Source: Phanerochaete sordida
Lineage: Eukaryota > Basidiomycota > Agaricomycetes > Polyporales > Phanerochaetaceae
Assembly (NCBI GenBank): GCA_019973155.2
Contig: BPQB01000010.1
Span: 434,001-498,000, forward strand
DNA length: 64,000 nt
Direction: 5' to 3'
Under the pieces are notes generated by a model that made no database searches, was not told where the DNA came from, and saw only the letters and a list, made by a program, of their open reading frames with translations. Positions 21,397 to 33,373 of this stretch are shown here, in pieces. Position numbers and translations under genes: made by a program. Within the stretch, counting starts at the first letter, position 1, and every line of letters starts with the position of its first letter.

Positions 21397-23510
21397 ATGC
21401 AGGCAGCCGGCCAGCGCCACGAGGCGGGATGAGTTCGTCACGATGGCAGACGTCCGACGGATTCATAAAGGCATCGAAGCCGAGAGCATAAGGCTGCATC
21501 GTGACGACGGAATCTCGATGTTGCGCTGGGTTGAGAAGCTGCGAGAGACCGGAAGCGTCTTAGCGTTCAAGAGTGTGAACTCGCCGCCACCTGAGGACTC
21601 TGGTCTGGCTGCCGACACCTTCGTTCTCTGCATCCAGACTGACCGCCAGCGCGAGATCTTCAAGAAGTACGGCGCTCCGTTCGCAGCTATTGACGGTACG
21701 CACAACACCACTCAGTACAAGAACATCAACCTCTACACCATCCTCGTGCGAGATCGCTATGGACACGGGATCCCTGTTGCATGGATGCTAGCATCAAGCG
21801 GGACTCAAGAGACTCTCGACTTCTATCTACGCACTTTCCGACAGGCGAATCCCGGCATATCTCCGAAGTGGCTCATGACTGACTGCGATCAGGCCCAAAT
21901 CAATGCTCTGCGCGCACAGTTTCCCGACGCAACAATTCTGCTGTGCTGGTGGCACGTCCTGCATGCGTGGCAGCAACACTTCGTCACAACCGCCTTCCCC
22001 GATCTATGGCAATTACTCAAACAATGGATTCGGATTTCGGACGAATCAGGCTTCGAGGCGCACTGGGCCAAAATCCGACAGGAGGCTCCGCAAAGCTTCA
22101 TTGAGTATTTAGAGTTGTATTGGTTACCCCGTCGAGAGATGTGGTCAGCAATGCATAGGAAAAATCGTGACATCTTCGAGAAGAACGACACAAATATGCT
22201 ACTCGAGGCGTGAGTACCCATCTCGCTCTGCAGCCGCCATTTATCCTGAAAGTTTCCTATTATAGGTACCATCATGTCCTGAAAGGGATGTTCCTCGAGC
22301 ATAAACGAAATCGGCGCGTCGACAACCTCATCTACACCCTCATCACGCACGTCTTGCCACACTACTACCTCCGGCTGTCCAGACAGGAACATGGCTTCGA
22401 AGGCGACGATCTAGAGCTCCAGGAACGACGCGCTGCAGCACTGAAGGCTCTGTCAATCCTGCGGGAGTCAATCTCCTCAACCGGCGAGGCTGTGTTCTCG
22501 GTCGCCTCGCAGTCCACTCCGGGCACAAGATATTCAGTGAATCTCGACGACTACACCTGCAGCTGCCCCGCGTATCCCTTGGTCTCTTTCTGCAAGCACA
22601 TTGCTGCAGTTCAAGCTTACTTTCCTGAAGACCTTCCAGAGGCGCTCTTCGGCGTTGAGATCCCGCACTGCACCAATGGCGACCGCCCCTCAGACGCTGC
22701 TCAGGCCACTCAGCAGCCCCTTCCCGCTGTATCTTCACCCGTTCTGGCCCCTGCCGACCACCAGAACATGCAGAAGAGTACCGCCTTAATACAGGATCTC
22801 CAGAGATTGGTGGGTGCTTGGACAGCCTCCCCACCGACTAATTACACCCCGCAGATGGAGAACCTCGCCGCAGCTCTGCAGGACGTCCTTGGAGACACTG
22901 CTGGCTTGCTTCCACCGGCCATGAAAATCGCCCCGAACCAGCATTCATGGACCGAGACTGCACAGACCATGATTGGGCAGATTAAGCGGACGAAGCGCAA
23001 GATAACGGATGCGTACGCTGGGGGAGAGTCGAGTGGTAAAAAGGCGAAAAGCGACGCAAAGAAGCCGCGCCTTAGGTGCGTCTCAATACGTTCTTGTGCC
23101 ATATAGCTTGTACTCACTCGCTTTTCTCTGGCTACAGTGGTATCTCTTCGGTATCACAAGCTCAGCAGCAACCGGCACCTGGAGATGCCAAAAGTACGTC
23201 AAATCACGTACCCTTGCACCCTCAGAGTGCCCAGCCGGCCTCGCTCCCTCCCCACGCTGCTGCTCCGCCCCCTGCAGCAGCGTATCCTGGCGCTACGTGG
23301 TCTTGGACGCCTGCCGTCCATGGCTATCACTTCAGTTCTGCCCCTACCACTGTATCAACCCGCGCCGTGCGCACCAGCACACCTCATAACCCCCTTATCA
23401 TGTATCCACAGCCGACCACGCAGCCACAGCCCTCTGCGGTACACGGTCGGGACCTCACCGGTCCATGGGCGGCTTCTCGCACGCCTTCGCAGGACCCACC
23501 ATCGCGCTGA
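21397..23510 (+). CDS. MULE-type (Mutator-like) transposase with SWIM zinc finger, N-terminus missing
   Basis: Cut-and-paste DNA transposase. Exons: 21397 (after a good tttttccag acceptor)-22209, 22266-23075 and 23138-23510; about 664 residues are recovered, 649 of them from the Met at 21443. The MULE catalytic core has FAAIDGTHN (first Asp), LMTDCD (second Asp), CWWHVLHAWQQH (the C-x-x-H feature of this family) and a later acidic region EYLELYW. The SWIM finger follows as CSCPAYPLVSFCKHIA. The tail is Pro/Gln-rich, with a KRTKRK basic segment. Because the first exon begins at a splice acceptor in the middle of a codon, upstream exons with the DNA-binding N-terminus should exist, but I cannot find them before the hairpin at 21295. 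Probably a disabled or partly deleted element. Confidence 0.8.
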
Positions 23511-23589
23511 CTCGGAGACGGTAGTATATGTGCAGTCATGTAATTTACAATTATCTTTACATTATCTATGCCCATTATTCATGCCTTGT

Positions 23590-24135
23590 CCGGCGTGCCC
23601 CACCAAAGACCGGAGCACGACGGCCAAAGGGCCGCCGACGTGCCCGCCAAAGCGAAAGCGCGACCAGATCAGTGATCGATCTGGTGGCGAAAGACAGCCA
23701 ACTCGCAGTGGCTCATCCAGGCCGTCGGCGGGGAGAACCTTTACGAGCTGCGCGCGGGCGGCGCGCCCGTAGGGGCCGTGAACACGCGCCTCGTCGCACA
23801 CCTCGCCGCGAGCGAGGGCGCGCATGTCTGGGCCATCACGCCCTGCCCCGCGCTCGGCGATGGCTGCTTCACGTATGTTGCGCTGTTCGTGCTCGATACC
23901 TGTTCTGATCTATGTGTCCCTTCAGGATCCAGAAGCCCGACCTCTCGGCGGCGTGGACCGCCAGTCACCTCGAGAACGACGTGCCGGTATGGATCATGCT
24001 ACTCGCTTTGGCGCAAGCTCGCACTGACTTTTGTCGCTCTAGCTCGCCGTTAGGCCTCTCCAACCTGCGGAAAGGGAGGTTCCTGCCCCTGCAGCGAACC
24101 ACGTTTTTGTCATCGAGGCAGCTACGAGCGAGTAG
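23590..24135 (+). pseudogene. I66-type fungal serine protease inhibitor, broken 5' part
   Basis: The 3' two thirds are readable as exons 23676-23872, 23926-23986 and 24043-24135. They give QWLIQAVGGENLYELRAGG, WAITPCPALGDGCFTIQKPD and LAVRPLQPAEREVPAP, which match the beta-trefoil I66 inhibitor pattern known to me (WVVEx..YTLxxGG, WVITPxPxxGxxxYTI, VAVRPL). Such inhibitors are small cytosolic or secreted defence proteins of mushrooms. A KDRSTTAKGP stretch near 23602-23631 resembles the family's EDRSLxPK segment but lies in another frame. An in-frame stop (23673-23675) separates it from the rest, and I find no intron that joins the two parts. I therefore call it a pseudogene. An undetected exon arrangement is the alternative. 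Confidence 0.5.
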
Positions 24136-25862
24136 CTGTAGAACGCGAGCACCGCCCCGAACAAGTCCGGTGGCGCCCACTACATGAAGCTCTGAGTTTC
24201 GAACCATCGTAAGTCTCTGGCTATGTTTGTAAATCTTTTAGAGGACTTCGCATCGCATACGGACTATTTTATCCAGCGGGCATGGTGTTGCGCCTAGTAT
24301 TTATGCGAACTTTTGTTTGGATTGCACCTATCATCTTGAAGCGGCTGCAAGGACAAGAGTCGAACCCACAGGATCATGTTGGTGATGCGCTAGAGCCTAG
24401 GGCTGGAATATTGATCTTGACGATGCGCATCACTACCTGCACATCGGAGTCTACTTGGCCAACTGGCGGGACGCGAACTCGGAAAACATATGTGTTGCGG
24501 CGCCGACGGACGGCATCCAAGTGGCGAACACTGTACGATCCGGGTCCGTTCTTTCCTAGCAAAGCGCATGTCCGTTTTACTCACTGGGCATATCACAGCG
24601 CAGCAGTGGTGTTCTGTGAAGGTACGTCGAAGCTCGATGTGACATCGATTATCTATGTCGCGCGCTGAGGCTGTAGGCAGCTGCAGAGCCTTTTGGGCAA
24701 ACCCAAAGCTGTCGACGGCTTCAGGCCGATAAACTGATCGATTTCCCTCTTACAACAGCCTCACTGACAGCTGTGGGAGTGAATGCACGCATACGGCGTC
24801 AGCGTCGATTGGGTTCACGACGAGGGCTGTTATCAAGCGAGTCGAGCCGCAGCCCTCCCTTTCCCCCAGCCACGACAGGTCGAAGGCCACGACGCTCGCC
24901 CCCTACAGGCCGCCACCGCGCGGCCTCCTTCGCGAGCGGGCCAAGGCCCGAGGATGCTAGTCCTCCTCGACCGCCCCTAGCTGGGGCCCGTCCTAACGGG
25001 CGGCGCGGCGCGACCAGCAAATTCACACCTGTTTCCGGAACCTGGGGCTCGCGCCCTGGGGGGCATCTGAGAAGCGGACCGCTCGGACCTCAAGCTGCGC
25101 TCTGCGCCCAACGCAGACCACGACTTCGGGCCCAGTCGTCCTTGGAGAAGATGGAACCACGGCGGTGTTGAAATGCGTCGCGAGGACGCTGGCAGGGACC
25201 TCTTGGGTGCGCCCCCGGCCGTATCGCGTCCCCCTCCCCCGTCTGCCCACGAGCCACCATGTCCGTGCGGATGCGCTCGCCCCGCAACGGATGTGCAGCG
25301 CCCAATGTGATGCGGACACGGACAGACGAGCGGCCGTGCGCGGCGCCCCACCGAAAAGAAGAACCATGTCATTGAGTGGAATCGTGGCTCGCGGAGCTCG
25401 CCTCCTGCGAAACCGAACTCGGCCTACTCTCCGTCTGTCTGGTCTCACGAGCGTTCGGCCACCTGGGTGTGGGTGAACCCGTCGCCTCGTCAATTCCTGC
25501 CGGTAGTGCTCGATAGGTACGTCCAAATATCTCGCCCGCTCGGCCTAGCTGACCTCTGTGCAGGACCCGTGCGCCATGTCTTTCATCCCCGGTGGCGAAC
25601 CTGAAGTAGCTCGAGATGCATACAACTCCTCAGCTCCGCATCCGCCTATCCTCGCCACCGACCACAGCGTGCTGATACCCGGCACTCTTCAAGCCGTGAC
25701 AAACAGTGCCACGAAATCCGTCCCATACAACGCCTACCGGCATTACCCTCACACCCACAGCGGCACTCCCAATTTGCGCAGGTAGGCACCTTGTACATCA
25801 CTGCCTGCATAGAGTCGCTGATCGAGTTCGCTTGAACAGACCACCGCTTCTGCACATCGTAT
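24136..25862. other. Gene-poor region
   Basis: No gene is supported in about 1.7 kb. The GC-rich stretch 24770-25500 is open in several frames on both strands, as expected from composition alone. A short plus-strand frame from 25576 (67 codons, ending near 25785) has ordinary composition but no known domain. Confidence 0.4.
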
Positions 25863-25994
25863 GATTGACCTCCGCCTCGTCGCTCCCGACGGGCCGGAGG
25901 TCATCCTCGACAGTCGACGTTACGCGTTCGCGCATGAAGATGCGCGCCGAGGATGACCTCCGGCCCGTCGGGAGCGACGAGGCGGAGGTCAATC
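25863..25994. repeat. 47-bp perfect inverted repeat with 38-nt spacer
   Basis: The arms 25863-25909 and 25948-25994 are exact reverse complements over all 47 positions. The spacer contains a second, nested hairpin: cgcgcat (25929-25935), gaag, atgcgcg (25940-25946). Perfect identity over this length implies a recent origin (fold-back element or template-switch inversion) or strong selection on structure. Confidence 0.9.
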
Positions 25995-27868
25995 GTGGAT
26001 GTCTCCACATCTTAATTCCCACATCCCCCCAGGACCGAGCTTATTACGCTGCATCGACTGCTCTTTCCCCAAGATCGCTCGCGCAGCTCTATCCTCAATT
26101 CTACGCGGCGTCTTGTTTCGACCCTAGTGAGTTGAGGTCCTCGCAGCATGTCTGATGAGTTCCCTGACAGGCTTTGTCCTGCGATAGGCCGCCTTCTACA
26201 TGATGCACCGTCGTGTCAAATCCTTCCGTTCGATAGATATGCCTTGTATGCTCCTATGCTATGCCAAACTTATTCTCAGCTCTATGATCATAGCCTTACC
26301 CCCAAATGTATGCGCACTGCTGGCGCCAATACACATATGGTCTTGAGCATCAGCATCAGGTGAACGGCATTGAACTGAATGCCCTCGCAGTCATAAGGTC
26401 ACACGACCTCAATTGGTATGATGGATTTCCCCCTCGGCATACATGGGAAGAGCTTCGAGCGAAGCAGTTGAGGGCTGATGCAGATGGCGTATAAGTACAG
26501 CACCCCAATCTTACCTCGTTCCCCAACACAACCAGCAGCCCGACGACTGCGCCGCTCGCACCGCACAGGACACACCGTCCTCCCTCGCGAGCGCGTCGCC
26601 CCGAGCGTACCACGCCTGCTCGACCGAGCCTGTGAGGGCTCCGTCCGCACGGACGCGCAGCGCACACGACCGCGCCCGGCCCCGGTTCTTACGGCCGCCT
26701 GGCGGCACCGTCCGGGGAGACAGGCCCTCTTGCGAGGGTGGGGCGCTGTCGGAGAGCCGGACGGGGAGACGAGCGCATGCTGGATGCTGGGCCGGGCTTG
26801 GATAGGTGCGTGCGCTGCCAGGCGTACAGGTGGGCCTTGCTGTCCCGGGATCGCGCCTCTGTCGACAGGCTTCCGTCGCTCGTCGACGGCTCGTGGATTG
26901 GTCGTCATATGATGCACTGGATAGTAGCGGGGTCGTAGGTGCACCAAAACGGTCGCTGTCGTGGCCGGTTGATGCGTTACTGTCGTGCAGCTCGGCCAAG
27001 ATGTTGTCCTGGGGAAACGTACCCCTTAGGGCATCGTGCGGCTGTGCGCGTCAGTGTCGCTTCGTCAATCGGTATTGGCAGCAGGGACTGGTGCATGAAC
27101 GGCTTCGGCGTGTCCTACCTCTTGCACATCGCGACTACCACCTGGACTTGATCAGAGGAGGCTGCGTCGGGCGGTATACAGCTTGGCTCACCTCTCAGAC
27201 ATTTATGCGCAGTGCGCGGTGATTTCGCGCTACAGAAACTCGGGGACCTCTTGGGCTTCTGCGACAAATTTTTCAATATCAGGCTCTTCGAGAGCTGCTG
27301 CTTTCCTCCTGTGCCCATGTCTTCTACACGAATGTATCATGCAAAGCACGAATGGCGCCTCTCGATGCAGGTGGCACGACAACTCGCCTCAAAGACCACA
27401 TTGTAGGAGGTGTCTCACACCTTCAACGCTCTCCCCGAGCGAGATATACAATCTACGCGCCTCAGTACCGCGTGCCAAAACCACAGGAACCTGCGCAAGA
27501 TGGTGAGTTTATGGTGGACGCGTCGACGTCGTGTCGTGTCGCGGGCCAGGACGCGGGTCGCTCGCGGAAGCTAGCGTGGGAATTGGATACCATTCCTGGG
27601 CAGAGGTCGCGAAAGCTTGCGAGACGCTCCAGAGCGCTCCTTGTCTTCTCTCCCGTCTTCGCCGTCGTCGGCCTTCCTTCAAATACACGCCTTGGTCACG
27701 CTCATCTCGTCTGTGCAGGCTGCATCGTTGCTGCGGTGATGGAATAGCGCCTATATCCCGACTCGTGTGCAGCACGCGTAATACACGAGACCTCTTGCAT
27801 GCCCTTCGACGCTGACCTCAAGCTTGCCTCCAAGGGCTTTTGCTTCTCGGGCCCCACCATTTTCACCT
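25995..27868. other. Gene-poor region with possible coding relics
   Basis: No complete gene is supported over about 1.9 kb. Frames near 26030-26155 and 26306-26494 on the plus strand have protein-like composition (for example ELNALAVIRSHDLNWYDGF) and might be exons of an unrecognised or decayed gene. The stretch 26500-27000 is open on both strands from GC bias. Confidence 0.3.
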
Positions 27869-30539
27869 ATGACTGGCGAAGATAGGACTGGCGCTGCTCT
27901 AAGCGCACTTGGTTCCATCCTGAGTATAGCAGAGGATGCACTGTCACTCACACCCGTGCCATGGCTGCCATTGGTCGCGAGCACGCTGAAGACAGCAGTA
28001 GAGAGAGTCGAGGTATGGTCTCCTTGTTCGGCCCCGGAGTCTACTGAATAACGTCTTCTCTGCTGATAGCTGGTCCGCGAGAATCAAGAGGGCCGCAAAC
28101 AGTTCCTTCAGGATGCTAAAGCCTTGGCGGATATGATTGAGAAGGCAGTCGCGGAAGCGCAGAAGGAGACAGCGAAATATAGCGACGATGAAAAGAGCAG
28201 GCAGGAGCTTGTGGACAGAGTCAAAAAGGATGGGTCGCTGCAGGGCGATGCGGAGAAGCTGCACAGGTGCGGTGCACATCCAGATCAAGTTGAACGATAT
28301 CCCTACGTGAATCCAGTGCGATCGAGGAACTCGCGAAACGAGCGGACGATCTCAAGGGTGGCCGCGGTTTCCTTGGCTTTTTGAAGGGACTCATCCATGC
28401 ATCTCACAATAAAGCCGTCCTTGATAAAATGAATAAGGACTTAAGCAGCGCACTGGAGTTCTTCAAGGTATCTAATCTCACCACTCCGTATGTATTTACG
28501 CTGGTGTTGAACAAATTTGATCCGCAGCTTTGCAGCCAAATCTCTATTCACAGCATGGTTGAACAGGTTCGCAATCACCTGCGAGAAATGCGTAAGTCAT
28601 CCACAGTGTATACACATAGAACTACGCAAATACTAACCTCACTGAAGAGGAAACGAAGTCTGTGGAGTCCATCCCTTGGACATCTGCTGGTTATCGCTCG
28701 GTCGACGAACTCAAGAGCGGGTTCACAGAAGGGACACGCGACGAACTGTTCGTGCAGCTCCATCAATGGCAGTCCGGCGCATTTCCTGAGATCGGAGCAA
28801 AGCGATTTTACCTCGGGACCGGTAGTGCTGGCCTCGGCAAATCGTCTATTGCTCACCAGCTCTGCGTCCGTACGGAGAAAGACAAGGTGCTCACGCTTGG
28901 AGCGTCCTTCTTCTTCATGCGGGGAGGCGGTGATTTAGAGTCATCTCGGCTGTTTTTCACTACCGTCGCCCACCAGCTCGCCCTATCCCGCCCAGCACTA
29001 CGACCCTTCATCGTCAGCGCCGCTAACGCACACCTTCAGTACGGGCAAAAGCAGCAAATGAAGTACGCCTATCAAGAGCTCCTTCACAAACCTTTGGCTG
29101 CTGCTCGAGATGCTGCTGCTGAAGCCACCCCCGTACGCACTCTGCTAGTCGTCGACGGCATCGATGAGTGCAAGGACCATCGCTTGATTCCTGATCTCCT
29201 CCGATATCTACTCGAGCTCGTTCGCGATTTCACTTGGCTCTATATCTTTGCGACGTCGCGCCCAGAGCAATACATCACGGATGTCCTCGCGTCTCCCGCT
29301 TTCAAGGAACTGGGGTACCACCATGCTCTGGATGATACTTCCAACTCGAGCGATGATGTCAAGCGCTACCTCGAAGCCGAAGTGCCCAAGACATCCGGTT
29401 ACGCCGACCTACTCAAGAAGAACCCGAACGCTATCGAGGAGCTCGCGAAGCGCACTGGCGGCAAGTTCATCTTTGCCCGAACCGCAGTCAACTACCTCAG
29501 CTCTGGCCCGAATCGGGCGGACGAACGCCTCGAACACGTCCTCACACCCGGAGGATCGACATCGCCCACGGAGGCGTTGGACGTTTTGTACCTGCAAATC
29601 CTACGAGGGGCATTCCCGCCAGACCAACTGTCCGCGTCCCCCGAGCAACAGCGCTTGTCCTCGTTCCTGCGCTTCGTCGCTGTAGCGCATGAGCCTGTCT
29701 CTCCCGAGACGATGGCGTTTCTCGATCCCCGGCTTTCGGTGGAAAAGATCAAGGCCATGGTGGAGCGTCTGCGCGCCGTCGTCACCATCGTCAAGAACGG
29801 CTGCGTCGTCGCCCTCCACGATTCCTTCCCCGAGTTCCTCGTCGATGCCTACAGGTGCACCGACCCGGCGTATTACGTGGACGCCCCTGCAGGACATGCG
29901 TACCTTGCTTCACTCTGCCTCGACGCTATCACCTTCAGCAACGTCACAGAGCTCTTGGCCGCCTCACGGAAACCAGGTCAGGCCGCCCATCGTGCATCTC
30001 TTCAGTACATCCTGCCTGGCGGTTGGTGGACCCATCTCCAGCAAGCGGAGTTCAACGCGGATCTCGAGAGCCGGGTGTTGAAGCTCGCCAAGGGCGAGCA
30101 GCTTGCTATGATCATATGGATCGTCGGAGACGATAAGAGCGTTGTGAAACCCATATGGTCGTACCTCCAGGTATGAGATTGGTCGCCTAAGGCTAAGAAC
30201 ACTCCTGACCCGCCAACCCTGACTTAGCGTTCGAGACACGAAGAGGCGACCCTCGCTGGGCTCTTCAAGTTCGCAGCGTACGTACAAAGATGGCTTTCTG
30301 CCTCCACACCGCGCGACGCGTCGAGTATTACCACAAAGGAGGTCTCTGATCACCTCAGGAAGACGTATAAATCCGACGCTCCCTTCTCCCCGCCCGATAC
30401 CAATGTTGACAGTAACGATCTGCAATTGTATCAAGGAGTCATGGAGAAACTAGAGACGAGTATCAACCAGGATGCGACCGCCCAAGGCGTCTGGCGTGAC
30501 CGGCTCGCGCTAGCGAAGATTTCAGCTCGCTTGCAATAA
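27869..30539 (+). CDS. NACHT-domain NLR-like protein without C-terminal repeats
   Basis: Signal-transducing NTPase of the fungal NLR class, which controls non-self recognition and regulated cell death. Exons: 27869-28012, 28070-28266, 28317-28467, 28528-28591, 28648-30170 and 30228-30539, giving 796 aa. Residues 1-185 are amphipathic helices of the kind found in the four-helix (HeLo/MLKL-like) N-termini of basidiomycete NLRs. The NACHT core has Walker A GTGSAGLGKSS (about 242-252), Walker B TLLVVDGIDEC (about 350-360), the sensor-like FATSRPE, and the NACHT-distal helices up to about 690. The last 104 residues are helical, with no WD40, ANK or TPR repeats. The 50-nt intron at 28267-28316 removes an apparent frameshift. 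It borders the transposon-bearing island. The start is the first Met after a short leader; an upstream exon cannot be excluded. Confidence 0.85.
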
Positions 30540-31290
30540 GTCTACCGAGGTTTGCAGGAAGGTGTGTATAGATCTCATTCGGCAGCTCTGGATAGCCTCG
30601 ACTCCACTGATGCAAGTTCCTTCACAGCACCTGGAGTGTATGTGTCGGATGCTGTCCCGGAAACGAGACCTTGGAAGGCTCCTCTGTCCACTCGGTGAAA
30701 TACGGCTTATAGCTCTCTGTTTATTTGACCTCAGCTCTCGAGGTCATCTGCGATGTTTCATGTATCTATTTCGTCCATGCATCTGCAGGCCGCTAGCTCT
30801 CGAGATCAAGAGACCCGTGGCAACTTCGATCTTTTCAGGTACACGCATCAGCATGTAGCTGACGTCCAGATCCCCCCCCCCCCCACGCGCGTCGCGATCT
30901 CGACCCCAGCTTCTATCCTCAGCGCGCTTTCGCTACTGTTTTCTCCACTGTCTTCGGTCGGATAGATGCGGATGATGTCCGTGCCCGTATCCCTGACGTC
31001 GGGCGGTCGCGCCTCCGACCAAGCCTGCGCCAATTTACCTGCGCGTGCAGGGCGGACGTGAGAGTGCGACGCCATAGGTGAGACCTCATCACATTCTCAG
31101 CGCGACCTGGACACTTCTGACTCCCATCCCAGGGTCAGAGGCCGCTATGCATAGCTTCTGTGAGAGCGTGCGCTCCGCAAAGAGCGACGTTCTTCTTTGC
31201 CTTGCTTCTCGGCTGCGCGTTTCCCATAAGCTGGGCGAGGCTCGAGGTGCTCCGTTCTCGACAGCCGACTACCACCTCGCCTCTCTTCCT
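30540..31290. other. Intergenic region
   Basis: 751 bp with a 13-nt C run (30872-30884) and no supported gene. Short frames lack domains. It should contain the NLR 3' UTR and the promoter of the next gene. Confidence 0.45.
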
Positions 31291-32290
31291 ATGTATCTCA
31301 TCAGCGCTGTCGTGGGGCTATTATTTGTGGCAGCCGTGCGTTGCACTGCTACGGGGGCCAATCATTCGTCGTTCGTGAACCCGACGACACAGGGAGGTAG
31401 CTTTCTCATGATGGCAACGGATGGTCTCGGCGAGCCTCTCAACGTACGAACAGACCATACCTTTCTTCTGGGTCCTAGACTTATGTGTGGTGCATCCAGG
31501 TCGTCATTTCTGGCGAAAGCTCCCCGGAGGTCTTGACGAACGCTGGGTTCCTCAACTACGTCCGTGCCGTTGGCTTGTGAGTACCGCATGGCTGGGCCAT
31601 TCTACCCACTCTCACACATCCCAAAAGCACCACCGAATGCTTTGGGATTACTCTCGGCACCCCGTTCACGGCAAACCTGGGTGACGGCCTTGGTCCTCAG
31701 CCGCAGATCATGGAACTCCGCCAGAGCTTTGGAAATGCTTTGTTCGGGGCTTGTGTAGAAATGTTCCTTGGCGGTAATCACTTGCGGTATGTTTGAGCGT
31801 CTTCGTTGCATGACACCTCTTGGATGCTGAAGCATATCTCGCAGGGTGTTCCGCCAGGACGGGCCGCAAGCGAACACGAGCGCGCTTTTCTTGGCGTGAG
31901 TTATCTCGGTCTCATACTGTCGAAGATCGTGGTGTAACATCGAACGCAGGACGTCTGCGGAGGAAGGCCTATTCCAGAATCATACAATCACCACAAATGG
32001 CTATGACGTTGGGCGGTAGGTGTTCCATCTCGTCACATACGGCCTAATAACGATGGTTATCGCAGGGATGACTTCGTCCAGATGGCTACAGGTCTTATCC
32101 AGTTCAATGGAACGTCATATAACACCACTGTCCAACAGCTTACCGGAGTCTTGCCAGTGGGTAGTCAAGGCGTAAATCATGGTTAGTTGCGCCTTAAATT
32201 ATGATGGCTAGTGGAGCTCATTCACTCCTGCCGTCCACAGGAATTGCGCTGGACGGAAATGCGTTCTTGCTCACAGTCGCTGTTGTGTAG
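31291..32290 (+). CDS. Small secreted protein conserved in basidiomycetes
   Basis: Seven exons: 31291-31443, 31500-31576, 31628-31786, 31845-31895, 31950-32015, 32066-32181 and 32241-32290, giving 223 aa. The N-terminus is a signal peptide (MYLISAVVGLLFVAAVRC). The mature part has NxS/T sites and two recurring elements: ECFGITLGTPFTANLGDG followed by FGACVEMFLGGNHLRVFRQD, and a C-terminal GVLPVGSQGVNHGIALDG. This layout recalls uncharacterised secreted proteins of wood-decay fungi that I know only by pattern; no function is established. The gene ends 66 bp from the convergent dehydrogenase gene. Confidence 0.78.
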
Positions 32291-32356
32291 CCTCCGCCAG
32301 TGGTGTTGCACCGACAATGCTATTTATGATGATTACACATCTCTGTCATCACAACC

Positions 32357-33373
32357 CTAATCCTCTCGAAGGTCCTTGGACCATTCCACAGACGCATCAA
32401 CGGCTTTGGTCAGGGATTCCAGCTGCTCCCTGCACTCGGCGATGGCGTCGTTACCGAACACGATCCTGAGCGGCGGCTGCGGCAGCTCCGAGATCTCGTA
32501 GATCTTCGCGACAGCCTTGTTCGGGTCGCCAATCTTGATGCTGGGGTCGCTCATCTTCGCGAACGACGCCCACACCTTGGCCGAGGGCGCCTTCGCGTAC
32601 GCGGGCAGCGGCGGAGTGAAAAGGCCCTTCGTGGTCGCTGGCGTGCGGAAGCGGCCGGGCTCGATGAGCGTGATCTGGCAGCCGGTTAGCGTTCTGCTTC
32701 GCTGCGCGCAGGAGCGGCGTACCTTGATGTTCCACTCCGGTGCGATCTCCCCAGCGAGAGCCTGCGTGGCGGCTTCGAGAGCTGTAGACAGGCCGATAAG
32801 CCTCCAAAGAAGGGACAATGATGTGCGACGGACCGTGCTTCGACGCGGCGTAGTATCCGCCGCACGCGAGGGGCGTGATCCCGACGAAAGAGCTCGTGAC
32901 GACCAGCCTGCCGCCGGCGCCGGGCGCGTTCTCCTCGCGGAAGAAGCGCACCGCCTCGCGCGAGACGTTCATCGCGCCGAAGAAGTTCGTGTCGAAGAGC
33001 AGCCGCTGGGTGCTCTCGGGCGTGCCCTCGATCTCGCCCGCGCCAGCGACGCCCGCGTTGTTGAAGACGACGTCGACGCGCCCGAACGCGGCCTTGGCGC
33101 GCGCGAATACGTCGGCGATCTCGGCGGCCTGTGTGACGTCGAGCTTGAGGACGACGAGGAGGGTGTTAGGGTATTGGCCCTGCAGATCCGCGAGGTCCTC
33201 TGGCTTGCGCAGCGTTGCGACGACCTTGTCGCCCCGCTTGAGCGCGTACTCGGCCATCAGCCTCCCGAAGCCGGAGGAGGAACCAGTAACTGCAAATCGA
33301 CATCTGTCACGTACGTCTCAAGGTAGATGTTGTAAGTTCAAACCATACCTAGCCAAACACGAGGCGTGGACAT
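32357..33373 (-). CDS. Short-chain dehydrogenase/reductase
   Basis: Classical SDR oxidoreductase using NAD(P)(H); the substrate is unknown. Exons on the minus strand: 33349-33373, 32834-33289, 32723-32781 and 32357-32674, giving 285 aa. Motifs are TGSSSGFG (cofactor glycine motif, residues 10-17), NNAG (85-88), a Ser-rich strand VVTSSFVG (138-145), and YYAASK with catalytic Tyr155 and Lys159. Exon 1 is 25 nt and supplies the start MSTPRVWL; without it the glycine motif is incomplete. Length and motif spacing are normal. Convergent with the secreted-protein gene. Confidence 0.92.

Noticed and set aside
24350..24380. agagtcgaacccac resembles a tRNA 3' half on the minus strand
   Set aside because: T-stem pairing fails (gtggg versus cttgt) and no cloverleaf is found.
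24770..25520. Possible retrotransposon gag-like basic protein
   Set aside because: No zinc knuckle, protease, RT or LTR found; basic composition comes from GC-rich sequence.
26399..26999. Overlapping long frames on both strands
   Set aside because: Arg/Pro/Ala-rich on both strands, explained by GC bias; no family motif.
28262..28320. Apparent double frameshift in the NLR gene
   Set aside because: A normal 50-nt intron (donor GTGCGG at 28267, acceptor ATCCAG at 28316) restores the frame.
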